Part shown: in pieces, positions 1 through 10,466 of the stretch
Layout: each line of letters opens with the position of its first letter
Numbering within the stretch: position 1 is the stretch's first letter
Position numbers and translations under genes: made by a program
Notes under the pieces: generated by a model
Told to the model about the DNA's origin: nothing
Databases searched by the model: none
What the model saw: only the letters and a program-made list of their open reading frames with translations
Assembly (NCBI GenBank): GCA_000697665.1
Contig: KL197716.1
Span: forward strand, 790,202 to 854,201
Source: Jaapia argillacea MUCL 33604
Lineage: Eukaryota > Basidiomycota > Agaricomycetes > Jaapiales > Jaapiaceae
Length of the DNA: 64,000 nucleotides
Direction of reading: 5' to 3'

Positions 1-304
1 GTGCGAAAGCCGGGTTTGGCTCTCTTGGTTTCGAGGACGATGATGATGCTTTCGACTTGAAGCTACATCGAACACAAGTATGAGCAGTCGAAATGCAAGG
101 GACGGGATATCGTACGCACCCACTCGGTGGGCCCATGCTAGGTAGGGCACCCAACCCGTCCATCTCTTCACCTTCCTCTGCATCCTCCCACTCCTCCTGC
201 TCCTCTTCCCCTTCTTCATTGTGGGATGATGGCGGTTGGATGTGTGGTAATTGAGGTAGTTTGCCGATCCTCCCGTGGAGCGCTGAGCGGTAGAGATCTG
301 ACAT
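1..304 (-). CDS. ppe1: Protein phosphatase methylesterase 1-like, N-terminal part (runs off the window)
   Basis: The reading starts at an ATG at 304 and runs off the left edge. It opens with MSDLYRSALHGRIGKLPQLP, followed by an acidic stretch rich in Glu and a DGLGALPSMGPP segment. From memory this resembles the disordered N-terminus of basidiomycete PPE1, which removes the C-terminal methyl ester from the PP2A catalytic subunit. One intron (about 61-122) has a GTGGGT donor and a TAG acceptor. Splicing there turns the open reading into a His/Arg-rich segment. The alpha/beta-hydrolase domain that would prove the call lies outside the window. The next gene is convergent-downstream, so the promoter of this gene lies in 305-667. 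The call rests only on N-terminal style; any protein with a similar disordered start would look the same. Confidence 0.4.
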   Translation of the reverse strand, partial: MSDLYRSALHGRIGKLPQLPHIQPPSSHNEEGEEEQEEWEDAEEGEEMDGLGALPSMGPPSGCVRYPVPCISTAHTCVRCSFKSKASSSSSKPREPNPAFA

Positions 305-667
305 CGTCTTCAATCCGATTCCAAGTCTATAGTGGTTATACGGAGAGAGACTCGGGTTGACCTACACGCAACCGTAGCTCGAATTATGATAAGTCGAAGT
401 TGACCGATGCCGAAGGTGGCTGGAGTTTCAAATAATTACTGACGGCCCAGGCCTTACGTGACGTCCTACACCAATATTCACTCCCGGGCCAAGCTGCCAG
501 TGGGGCACACCAACCCAACTCAGACTGTCAACCTTTCACGGACGGTGGTTGATCGCTTGAGCGGCGATGTGTTGTTGTAAGGTGCATACATATTGACCGA
601 CAGATCTCAAGTTCTTTCATCATGAAACAGTCACCTTTGTCACGCGGCTATTGCTCGAAAATAGGGA
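305..667. other. Intergenic, upstream of the ppe1-like gene
   Basis: I see no gene here. The stretch holds the promoter of the ppe1-like gene on the minus strand and the 3' flank of the coiled-coil gene. A CRE-like TGACGTCC (about 458) and a CCAAT (about 471) are present but are too short to mean much. Confidence 0.4.
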
Positions 668-2449
668 TCAGCTAGTGACCATCTTGTCGTCAGCCTCCGT
701 CGAGGTCTGCAGCAGAACCTTTGCCTTCATCAACACTGTCTCGCTTCGCCCCGCACCTTTGCCCGCATCTCCTCCCACCTGCCGCTTGAGGCCCAGTGCG
801 GCCGTGCATGAAACTCGCTGGTTCCATGGCGTTGGGTTCTCATGTAGTATGTCTTCCATCGTCACCGGGTCGAATTCGCTGTCGGGCTTGGTGTAGACGA
901 TTCTCATCTCGCAAGAGGTCGTTTCCTGTTTGACCATTCGATGCAGCCGAAATGCGAAATCGACGATGTCTTTCAGGCTGCTATCAAATTCCTCTCGGAT
1001 GATCTTCCGAGTTTGGCCCCAGTTGTCCGTACGTCCCGCGATGAATGCAACGTGGGCCAAATGGTCTGCCAACTTGGATACGAATGGACGGGGGTCATTC
1101 AACTCCGTATACCGCCCCCAAATATATCGGTTTGTCATCGAGCGCCATCTACCCGCGATGGCCTGCGGTTCTAATCAAGGTGATTCATCAGCAACGCGTT
1201 AATCACCCGGTTGGGATGTCGCTGACCGTGCCGATGTATGCTTCGATACAGTTCTTTCCACCTCAGGTCGATGGCTTGTCCCTGAGCCGTCATGTCTCGA
1301 TACCACGTCTCGACTATCCATCGAGCCTGCTCAGCCATCACCGCTTGATACGCTCCCTCTATGAGCGTCGTATCGGAGATGTCCGCAGATTCCAACCGCT
1401 GCACAAGGAAAGATCCAAACCGACTTTCGACTGCCCCCTTGCTATCGGTGATTCCCGACGGTGGGATGCCTTGTTGTTGAGGACATTCCAGCCTGTCCAC
1501 CAAGAGAGCCGCGGTCTGGAAGATCTCGTTATTCAAATCTGCCACTTCCTGCGATATTTGAGATGCGGACAAGTGATCTGTGGTTGTCAGGAATTCCTGC
1601 GCTACTCGCCACTCGGCAGTACGTGCTTCCAGGAGCCTTTTTGTCTCCTGGTGATCTTCGGCCTCCTTCATTCGAATTCTCTTGTCGTGTTCCGCCGCCG
1701 ATACGTACTGATACCATTGACTCTCCAAGCCCGCCTTTTGGTCCCTCAGCCAGGCGTTCGTTTTTCGTTCGTAGGCTAATTCATCATGCAGGGCTCGCAT
1801 CTAAAGGTTTGGGTTTGAGCGTCAGACCGATGATACTTTACTCGACTGGGTACCTTGGCCGCATCATCCTTTCTGGCACGCTCCTGACTGTACAGTTTAG
1901 CCTGTAAGTTTTTGAGTTCTTTCCTCAGATCGTGGCCCCCGTCACCCTCCGACTTGGCTCCAAAACCGGGCAACCAAGAGGCAGCCTTGCTCACCAAATC
2001 CTAAGGACAAAGTGTCGGTTAGCACTGGCTAGAGCGCCCTTCACTCATCCACGATACCTTTCCCTCGCTCTTTCTCGTCTCTCCGTCGTTGTACTGCCTC
2101 TCTCGTCCAATGCCTGATCCTTTTCCCAGATGTTCCTCCTCGCTACCCTCTATCAGGGTTATAGCATTGGCCGAAGTTCTGGAAAGTTGTGGCGTAGTCA
2201 TGCTAGCCGGATCCTGCGATTTCCGCAGCAATGAGACTACGAGAGCGACGCCACTAAACGTAGGTCACATACCTGTTCTCCCTCGCGCTGTCCGCTCTCT
2301 TGACTCCCTTGTTCATCATGCATTTCCCTTCGCGAGCATCTCACTTCCTTCCTCGCGCCTTGGCGCCCCTCGCTCTCCGTCTGACCCGAAGCACTGACCA
2401 CAGTCTTAGGCATCTGGGGGGTAACCTGGCTTGTATAATCCGGATGCAT
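668..2449 (-). CDS. Coiled-coil protein, paralog A (partner of the Hsp70-like gene)
   Basis: Five exons fit exactly: 2449-2273, 2213-2058, 2000-1854, 1800-1227 and 1170-668, giving 518 codons plus TGA. Residues about 1-110 are polar and disordered (Ser, Glu, Gln, Arg rich). A predicted coiled coil runs from about 125 to 220, with heptad-like Leu/Ala spacing. A conserved helical block follows, carrying RTAEWRVAQEFLTTTDHLSA and later IAGRWRSMTNRYIWGRY. The same blocks recur in the gene at 59918-61514, so the two are clear paralogs. I know no named domain for it; similar hypothetical proteins are common in mushroom genomes. Unlike its paralog it has no N-terminal membrane segment. It is head-to-head with the Hsp70-like gene, with start codons 366 bp apart, which suggests co-expression and perhaps physical partnership (inference). 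Confidence 0.8.
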
Positions 2450-2815
2450 CTTGGAGGACGACCGAGTTGCTGAAACAAATCACCTGCCTAGTAGGTAAGA
2501 GCAAAGAAAGGGCTGGACTTGATGCGCTCAAATCACCTTGGGCGCAGGGCTAGCAGGAGCCAATGTGTCAGCACCATCACTTCCGAGCGCCAATCTTTGG
2601 CCATGTGCTTGATCCCTTGTATTGTTCTTTGGGCATCCTGCATCCGCATGTGCGCCTCGTTTCTGGATTATGCCGAGCATGGCGATGAATGCTGTACGCT
2701 CCGATCAAACCCTGCTATGAACGAACGTTTTAGCTGATAGTCAAGCTAGTCAAGGTCCCAGTCCGTCAATAACAAAGCCGCCTCAAACCGTTCCTACATC
2801 TCCTTGCTCACAAGC
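2450..2815. promoter_or_regulatory. Shared divergent promoter of the left Hsp70-like/coiled-coil pair
   Basis: This 366-bp gap separates the two start codons of the divergent pair and must contain both promoters. No clean heat-shock element (alternating GAA/TTC) or TATA box was found. The matching gap of the right-hand pair is 321 bp. Confidence 0.55.
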
Positions 2816-5308
2816 ATGTCTCGAATCTCTAGGCAGCCATACTCAGGAAATCGCCGAAAGCTCGTTTTCGGGTTCGACATAGGGACGACTTTCAGTGGGA
2901 TTTCATACAGCATCCTCGATCCTGGGGAGATTCCGACAATTCGCTCTGTGACCAAGTTCGTGATCAGTACTCCGATTCTCACCTACCATCTGTTGACTTG
3001 CTAAATGATACCAGGTATCCCGGTCAAAGTAATTCGGGAGGAGACTCGAAGGTACCGTCTATCATATGTTACGATAGTGACGATAGTGTGTGCGAAGTGG
3101 GCGAAGAAGCATATCAAGCTTGCGAAAGCGGTGAAGCAGATCTGAACGGATGGACGGAGGTTAAATGGTGCGCTGATCGGAGTCGTGGCTCGTTCAGAAT
3201 CTCCTTCGGCCACTTATGATTCGACTTTAGGTTCAAGCTTCACCTGAGGCCCACGAACACGAGTGCTTCACGTATCGCTGCTAAAGATATCCCGCCTTTG
3301 CCGACGAACATGACTGTCGTTGACGTTCTCGCTGATTTCATGGCTTATCTATACCGGTGTGGGCTGGACTTCATCCGTGACACTCACCATGCTGGGGATC
3401 AGATCTTAAAGTCTGTCGACGGCCAGATTGAGTTCGTATTTGGCCATCCCAATGGCTGGGAAGGATCTCAGCAGGAGAAAATGCGGCAGGCTGCAGTACT
3501 GGCGGGTCTGATCCCCAACACCTCAAGTGGGCGCTCGCGATTGCAGTTCGTCACTGAAGGGGAGGCAAGCTTGCATTACTGCGTCAACAATGGTTTTTCG
3601 TCAGGCCTTATCAAAGTCGGTCTTGGTATAATTGTGCTCAACCACACAGCTGATCGGAGCCACAGACAGGGGCAAGTGTCATGATTGTCGACTGCGGCGG
3701 CGGCACAATCGATTTGAGTTCCTTCGCATTCAAGGAGGTCAATCCCATTTCTGTCGAAGAAATTGCACCAGTGGGATGTTTGTCACCTCTCCCAGTTATG
3801 AGGCACACTACTGATCACCCCCAAAGGTCGTTTACAGGGTGCAGTATTTGTATCTAATCGCGCCGAGGCGTACTTGCTCGGTACTTTACACTCTCCGATG
3901 CCAGCAGCTAAGAGGTGGACAAGAACTGATGGAACATGGTTTCGCAGAGAAACTTCGAGGCTCTGGTTTCGACACTCCGCAAGATGTCCGCAAAATGGTC
4001 AAATTCTTTGACCAGACCATCAAGAAGAGATTCAAGGGTACGCAGAAGACCGCACTCCTTCAGTTTGGCGGGACTCGCGACAACGCACCCGACTATGGTA
4101 TCAATCGCGGAGCTGTGAAACTGACAGGGTTCGTGCAGGAATGCCGACATCGAACGGCTTCTTAACTAACCAAGGTTATTGGTAGAGCCGAGATTGTGCG
4201 CCTATTTGAACCTTCATTGGAGGCCATCCTCGGAGCTATCGAAGAACAGCGCCGCACGACCCACAGGAATGTTCAGGTATCTGGGTAGATATATCTGGCT
4301 CTTACTGTTCAACCTGATACTCAGTGCAGGACATTTTGATGGTCGGGGGCTTCGCTGCCAATGATTGGCTTTTCCAATCTCTTCGAGAAAGTCTGAAACT
4401 TCTTGGCTTTAATCTTTCCCGTCCAGATGGTTTCACGTATGCCCAACTGCTTGTCCTCGAATCTTCAACTGCTTCTCATGTTCTATTTCTAGGAACAAGG
4501 CCGTGGCCGATGGTGCTATGTCCTTCTACCTTGATCACTTCGTGTCCGCAAGGGTTGCCCGAGCTACTTACGGCTCATATATTACGTGGAACTTCGATCC
4601 GAAAGATCTAGAGCATGTTCGACGGTTCCATTCCAAGTATACTGACGTAGATGGAGTCGACCGTTTGCCGGGTGGATTCTGTTCTATTGTCAAAAAGGTG
4701 TGTTGACCGAGAAAATCCTTGCCATAGTCGCTAAGGTTCTGGATAGGGCACTAGTATTGCTGAGCAACGTGAATTTAGATCGTCGTTCAGCAGGGTGGCG
4801 AAGAATGTGCGGGATCTCAGGATCAATTCCTGCCAAGTAACCGTCTATAGGGGAACCAATCATGACACTCAATGGTCCGATGTTGAGCCTGGTGATTTAA
4901 TCCAACGATCTCTATGAGTCAGCGCTCAAATGGCTGACATCGCATATAGACAAGTTCGAATCCCTTGGAATTGTCAGTGCTGATCTTTCTGGGCTCCTTC
5001 CCAGCCTCTCCCGCCAAACGAGTCCAACTGGATCCACGTATTTCAAAGCCGAGTTTGATATCATCTTGTTTTTCGGGCGCACTGAGCTACAAGCCTTCAT
5101 TGCATGGATTGAGAAGGTATGTAATCCCCTTTCGGCCATCTGTATTCCACTCAGATCTCAACACTCTCTGAATGAACCAGGGCCAGGAAAAACGGTACGC
5201 ATTACTGATCATATCAATCAATATACCTTTCACTTACGAGCCATACTTACGCTATGACCTTGGCGAATCAGAACTGAAGCCACCATCGTGTATGATAATT
5301 CAGTTTGA
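2816..5308 (+). CDS. HSPA12-like Hsp70-family ATPase, paralog A
   Basis: Thirteen exons join into 1749 nt (582 aa) with no stop: 2816-2955, 3015-3167, 3231-3615, 3666-3777, 3827-3880, 3948-4128, 4186-4276, 4330-4436, 4493-4699, 4791-4891, 4950-5116, 5181-5194 and 5272-5308. The actin/Hsp70 ATPase motifs are present: phosphate-1 FDIGTTFSGISYS (about residue 20), phosphate-2 VDCGGGTIDLSSF and adenosine-site LMVGGFAANDWL. The C-terminus is not the canonical substrate-binding lid but an HSPA12-type beta-rich tail ending in TEATIVYDNSV. It is expected to be a cytosolic ATPase; the client is unknown. The donor after exon 9 is ambiguous by 2 nt; I chose 4699 because only it restores the frame. Exon 12 is 14 nt. 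This family is expanded in Agaricomycetes, so orthology cannot be assigned. Confidence 0.88.
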
Positions 5309-7494
5309 TGTGTCCGACTCTTCCTTAGTTGAATCAGAAATGTACTTGCAAGGATTTTAAACTGTTGTAGCACAGCTGCCAGTGGATTGATATATTTTGT
5401 CATCTTTCAACTTCTCGATAAGACTCAGTGAACGCTTGATGTCCCTACTATCACACGGGTAGTTATTCTCCGCGTGTACTGTCAAAGGCCTAGAACCCAG
5501 CCACTCTAGCGTATTTCGTGAATATCTTGCGAGCAACGACACTTAGCCACTGGCAGTCACTTCCAGTATGTTGAATATCTTTGTACGGATGTATGCATAC
5601 AGGTTTGAGAGTCACACAATGGTATGAAGACGTGCTACGAATAATTTACGGTGGGTGGTTAGATTTGGGCTGTGACCGGGAACCCAGTCACAGGTCACAA
5701 TGGGAGGTGGGGGGATACAGGTCAGGATGTTTGGGTTCGAAAGGGAAGGGAATAACCCTATGAACATGCTCGAGGGAAGTAAAGACGGTTTTAGCACACT
5801 AGGAGACTGTAAACCAGGTCGAAGTTTCGGGTAGGGAGGCATGAGATGGGTGTTGTTGGCTACACAGACGAAGTTGGGGTGTGCGAGGCACGAAGGAGGG
5901 ATGTTGGAACCGCAGAAAGAGCGTTGGCGAGTACCCAGGATGTCGTGGAAGCTATCTGGACAACAATTGGGGGCATAGGCTTTCAAGGGCAGCCAAACTT
6001 CATCCATGACTGGATGGGTGGGGAAATGGGTCCCTCCACATTGTCAGGCGCGCCCCGTATTTCTGGAGAGCTGAGAATTCCTACAAAAATCATATCAGCT
6101 GCAGTAAGGTCGATAAAGTCACTTACAACATCGAAAAGCAGGTGGGCAAACAGGGTCTGGCCGCAATCACTCACACTGCCTGGGACCCTCCAACTCTCGG
6201 ATTGACTGCACACCCACAAATAGGACCCCGTATCTTGAGATGGGATCGAGATATAGCCGATATGAAGGGATTCTAGGTAGATGGGACTGATAGCAATAGG
6301 CCACAAATGGAGTTGGACTGAACGAGTGGTTGTTGCGAACGTGAGGTGCGATGGAGGCAGAAGGGAGGCAGGTGCGCGTGGCAAAAGCCGACGCCACCCG
6401 ATTTCTCGACAGTCTTTTGGGAGACATCTTTTCGAATACTTCATAGATTCATCCCAAAATTGGTGAACTTGATGTTTGATGCATCTGCACTACACTAAGA
6501 CGAACAATTTCCGGGTACAAAGAGTTGAAGGATGTTGAGAGCCAGGATGACTGGGTTCCGGGTGTGGCTCGGTTCCTGAACCTTAACAGTATCAATATTC
6601 TCGAACCTCGAAATCACTCCTAGCACCTTCCACACTGGTCTGATAAATCTGAGGCTTGACATAGTATATTTTGTGGCATTATCTGAGGTTCCTATCAAGT
6701 CAGAATGAGAAAATCCGCACCCGTTGGAACGCAGAACTCGTTGAGATTTGCATATAGCCTTTGCCAAAATCGAGTAATCCGCCGATCCTGTGGCCTGCAA
6801 GAATCCAATCACTCTAAGATACAGGATATGATACTATATGATAGTATCCTGCATGGCTGCACTATGCGATTGGGTGAATACGGAGCGGATGCCGTTCAGT
6901 ACACGATTTGGGGGGGGATGTTCTCCAGTCAAGCCACTCAGCGTGACGGATTGAATCTCCGCTCCCTTTCCCATCCGCCATTCGAGGTCCACCACCTGCC
7001 ATATTCGGTTGACGCGAGACCAAAAGCCGTGACTTTGGTGTGACGGATGGAGAATAACTATACACGGTGTAAGCAAAATCCTGCCGAGGTCAGTAATTCA
7101 CTGCCGATGGGCCTGCTGTTTGGAATTATCCATTGGGCACTTGGGATGGGCTTTAGAATACATTGTGTTACATGTGTTCTTGCTTTGATTACTCCAATAG
7201 GAGGAATACAGAAGGAGATACAAGACAAACATTGAAAGGCAGAGAATAACTACCTGTGTGATAGTAACGGTCCATCTAAGCAGAGCGAAGGAGCACAAAG
7301 GAAAATCAAATACAACTCCCACGGACTGCTGAGGTTGCGATGACCTTTGACCAACCTTTGACTATTAACTTACACTCGCTTTCGAAGAATATCGAGAGGA
7401 ATCGAATGGCTGGTCACTTGGGAAGCACCGCATATCTAGTTCCAGTCACCCTCCAACTGTAGAAGACGGCAGCAGGCTTTCATGAGCCTTCTGG
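5309..7494. other. Gene-poor interval
   Basis: Several ORFs of 80-150 codons overlap on both strands (for example 5983-6444 and 6495-6812 on minus), but none has a recognisable motif, spliceable context or paralog in the window. A perfect 8-bp hairpin lies at 6830-6848. I see no gene I can support. Confidence 0.5.
6830..6848. repeat. Short perfect hairpin
   Basis: GATACTAT, a 3-nt loop ATG, then ATAGTATC. The outer flanks (CAGGATA...TATCCTG) also pair imperfectly. It could be a remnant of a miniature element or chance in AT-rich DNA. Confidence 0.4.
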
Positions 7495-7522
7495 TACTGT
7501 ACCATTTCGATCTATTTGGCAC
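7495..7522 (+). repeat. Left terminal inverted repeat of the KDZ element
   Basis: It pairs with 13164-13191 over 28 bp with 2 mismatches; the outer 22 bp are perfect. Confidence 0.8.
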
Positions 7523-8325
7523 GTCACACATCACAAGGCCCGAAGTTGACGAAATTTTATGCTGTGTCAGAGGTCACCAGGCCTTCTGCCGAATCCAAAA
7601 TTCGGTGTCACAGGGTTCAAAACCTGAAAATTTCTCCTCGGCCCTCTTGGGTCAGAAAATCTCTGAATTGGAACCTATGTCCCTACGGACCAACTACGGA
7701 CTATGTCCCATTTGTCCACGTGACCAAAATGTGTGATGTCATATTCGATGACGTTTGGTGGTTGATTTTCGTTTACTCTGGTTTTGCTCAAACATTGTCT
7801 CCTTGGTCCTCACCTCTCTATTTGCCGTTCTCGTCAACATGCAACTCCTTCACAAAATCGAAGCAGATTCCAATACAAACCAGCACTATATAACATCTGC
7901 CTCTGGTTGCAACATGAACGAACCACTCTTTTCCCCCACTTGCGACACCCCATTCTCTGCACCTCACTTGTCAGCCACTCTCATTGCCCCTTTCTCACCT
8001 TTCTCGTCTTTTTCTCCTCCTACATGGTCACAGACCATCTCCTGCCACCACCATACAACTGTAATGAGTGTGGTAGCAACCTTCTCCCAATAAAAGTGTC
8101 ATCAAACAAAGCTGGGAATAGAGGTCGGCTCTTCATTACTGTATGTGCATCCGTCTCTTGGTTACTGCTATCACTCTAACCTGCATGGTATCACCTCCAC
8201 AGTGTAAGAAGCCCTCCCGAGACATCAGCACTACGTGCAAATATTTTCGTTGGCTGACACGATGGGCACAATCCACACACGCCCTACAGCCTCGAACACC
8301 TATCCACCGAGTTACTCCTCATCCC

Positions 8326-10159
8326 ATGGCTGGTCTCACCTCCAGCCAATGCGCTCTTGCCTCCTGCAAAAAGGTTCGCATCAACCTGAAGTGCACGAAC
8401 CACATGTGCCGCACTTGCTGCATTGGTGCTGGTGGCTGCCTCTTCAAGGATCACATCACTGAGCCAACACCCAGCGTGACTGCAGGGTTTCATACACCAG
8501 TGATTGTAACATCAAACTCGGCTTCAAACCCCCTTCCGCCGTTATCTCTCCCACCTTCGTCAACGCCATCCCATCCTTCAAGCACATCTTCCTCGAGTTC
8601 CCCTTCAACTGTGTCAGCCTCATTGCCATCTTCTGGCGCCTCCTCATCTTCGTCTACAGCTTCCTTACTCCAAACCCAATCTAAGTCAACCTTAATGTCC
8701 TCGTCCACGTCGTCTGCCCTCTTGAGCTTGATGGATGCTCTGGCTATTGCTCCTTCTCAACCCTCTGCTTCGGCTTCTTCTTCTTTGTCTTGTCCTCCTG
8801 CCACTCCCAGCAAACAAAGATACAATTCTCCTGGACTACAGGCCAAGCCACCTCCGAACCCTTTACCCAACCTGCGGTTCTCGTCACACATGACAGCTGT
8901 CCATACGAAGCAGCTACTGGACGAGCAACAGCGCCAGGAACGATTGCGTCGTTTGACCTCGGAGAAGAAGGATGCAGAGAAGAAGGTTCGAGAAGAGGTT
9001 ATGATTAATGCTTGGGTTAAGGTATGGTAGTTATTCTTCTCGTTCCTCCGATGTCATTGCTCACCTTGCGTAGGATGGCAACGAACCAATAGTCCAACCA
9101 TTTCAGCCAGGTGATGAGAGGCCTGAAATTCAATACCCCCTTGTCACCTTGTCGGCCACCTTCTTGAAGGCCATTGGGTTCGACGTTGGTGGTCTCACAC
9201 ACATTCACATCCGACACCCTGCGAGGTGGATCAGGGTTGAGGTTGGATATGTTCACAAGGTCAAGTCTACTGGTGAACCCATCTTCCTAAAGGCCCTCTC
9301 GGTCAACAGCTGTCCCAGCTTCGACAAGCTCTGGCAAGGTCACCATTGCCCTCCACATCACATCCGCAAGCACCTCCCCGTCGAGCGCGTGCACGTCCGT
9401 GAATCCTTGCGACAACTCAAGTTGATGTCCACGTCGTCCTCTATGACTGCGCCGTCCAACAACTTCATTGAGGTATCATCTGATGAAAACGAGGAACATT
9501 CACAACCATACCACAAACGTAAGGCGACATCATCCTCCGATGTTGCTTCTTGCCCCGTGATACGCCGTCATGATGCAAGCCCCTCCAACATCAGTCTAGG
9601 ATATGGTATGACATCACGAAATCCTGACCCCGATCCTCAACATTCACCCCTGTCTTTCAGTGGACGTCTGCAACCCTCTTCGCCACCCCGAGTATACACT
9701 GTATCTCCATCACCCCATCAAGAACGCTCTCCCTCAGTCATCATCTCATCACCTCGGTCCCCACTACAAGAGGATGGTCCCTCTGGCCGCGTTGACCTGA
9801 GTACGTGGATGCCTAAGTCTCGGGAACGGGCGGCTGGGACGCAATGGCCCCGAGACTTCTATGTCCGTGATGTCGTGGATGGTTTCGAGCGTATCGACAA
9901 TGCTGTCAAGCAGAGGGAGTCCACTGTGCAAGAGAAGTTCTTGGAGTGCTTTGGTGTTGAGTGGGCTCACAGAACGTATTATGAGCATCGTAGCAGGTGG
10001 AGAAAGGCACCTCTTGCTTCGCAGACTGCTGCGCTCGAAGCTGGGTATAGCCAGGAAGGGCTCTGGTCTACTTTCATGTTGAACAACCCTGCCTCCAATG
10101 CTGAGTCAAGAGCAACAAGTAAGCGGTTAAAGGGGAAGGGGAGGCAGGAGGATCTGTAG
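8326..10159 (+). CDS. KDZ-associated cysteine-cluster protein (accessory gene of the transposon)
   Basis: Two exons, 8326-9021 and 9074-10159, give 593 aa with no stop. I chose the ATG at 8326 because the conserved-looking part begins there (MAGLTSSQCALASCKKVRIN). The N-terminus has a short cysteine cluster, C-x4-C about 12 residues before CTNHMCRTCC, which could bind zinc. A long Ser/Thr/Pro-rich linker follows, then a charged helix near the end of exon 1 rich in Arg, Glu and Lys. Exon 2 has a compact block (about residues 235-330) with SATFLKAIGFDVG and a HCPPHH motif, then another low-complexity region and a basic C-terminus. It lies entirely inside the transposon and converges on the transposase. 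I recognise it only as the type of second gene that accompanies KDZ transposases; its function is unknown. Confidence 0.65.
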
Positions 10160-10466
10160 TCGTAATGTCAACCACCACTAGGTATCACCTTCTATCATTT
10201 TTTTTGTTTATCCATCTGTCTCTTTGTCTGCCTATTGTATTGTTCTCTCGTTTATATTATTACATATTGTCAATGTAGTTGTTGTGTATCAAATGTGAAC
10301 CATAGTGCCCTTGCAGTGATCCTGGGAGTTGCGGGCGAGGGGCTGTGCAACTCGCCCATTTTTCCCACAGGGATTCAGTATGCTCCCTCCCTCATGATAA
10401 CGAGGCTAACAACTGCTATGTATTCATACAAGTACAATAACAAGACAACAACACTACTGAGACCGA

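Noticed and set aside
1045-1779. 244-codon plus-strand ORF
   Set aside because: Antisense to the coiled-coil gene, whose minus frame has a paralog in the window.
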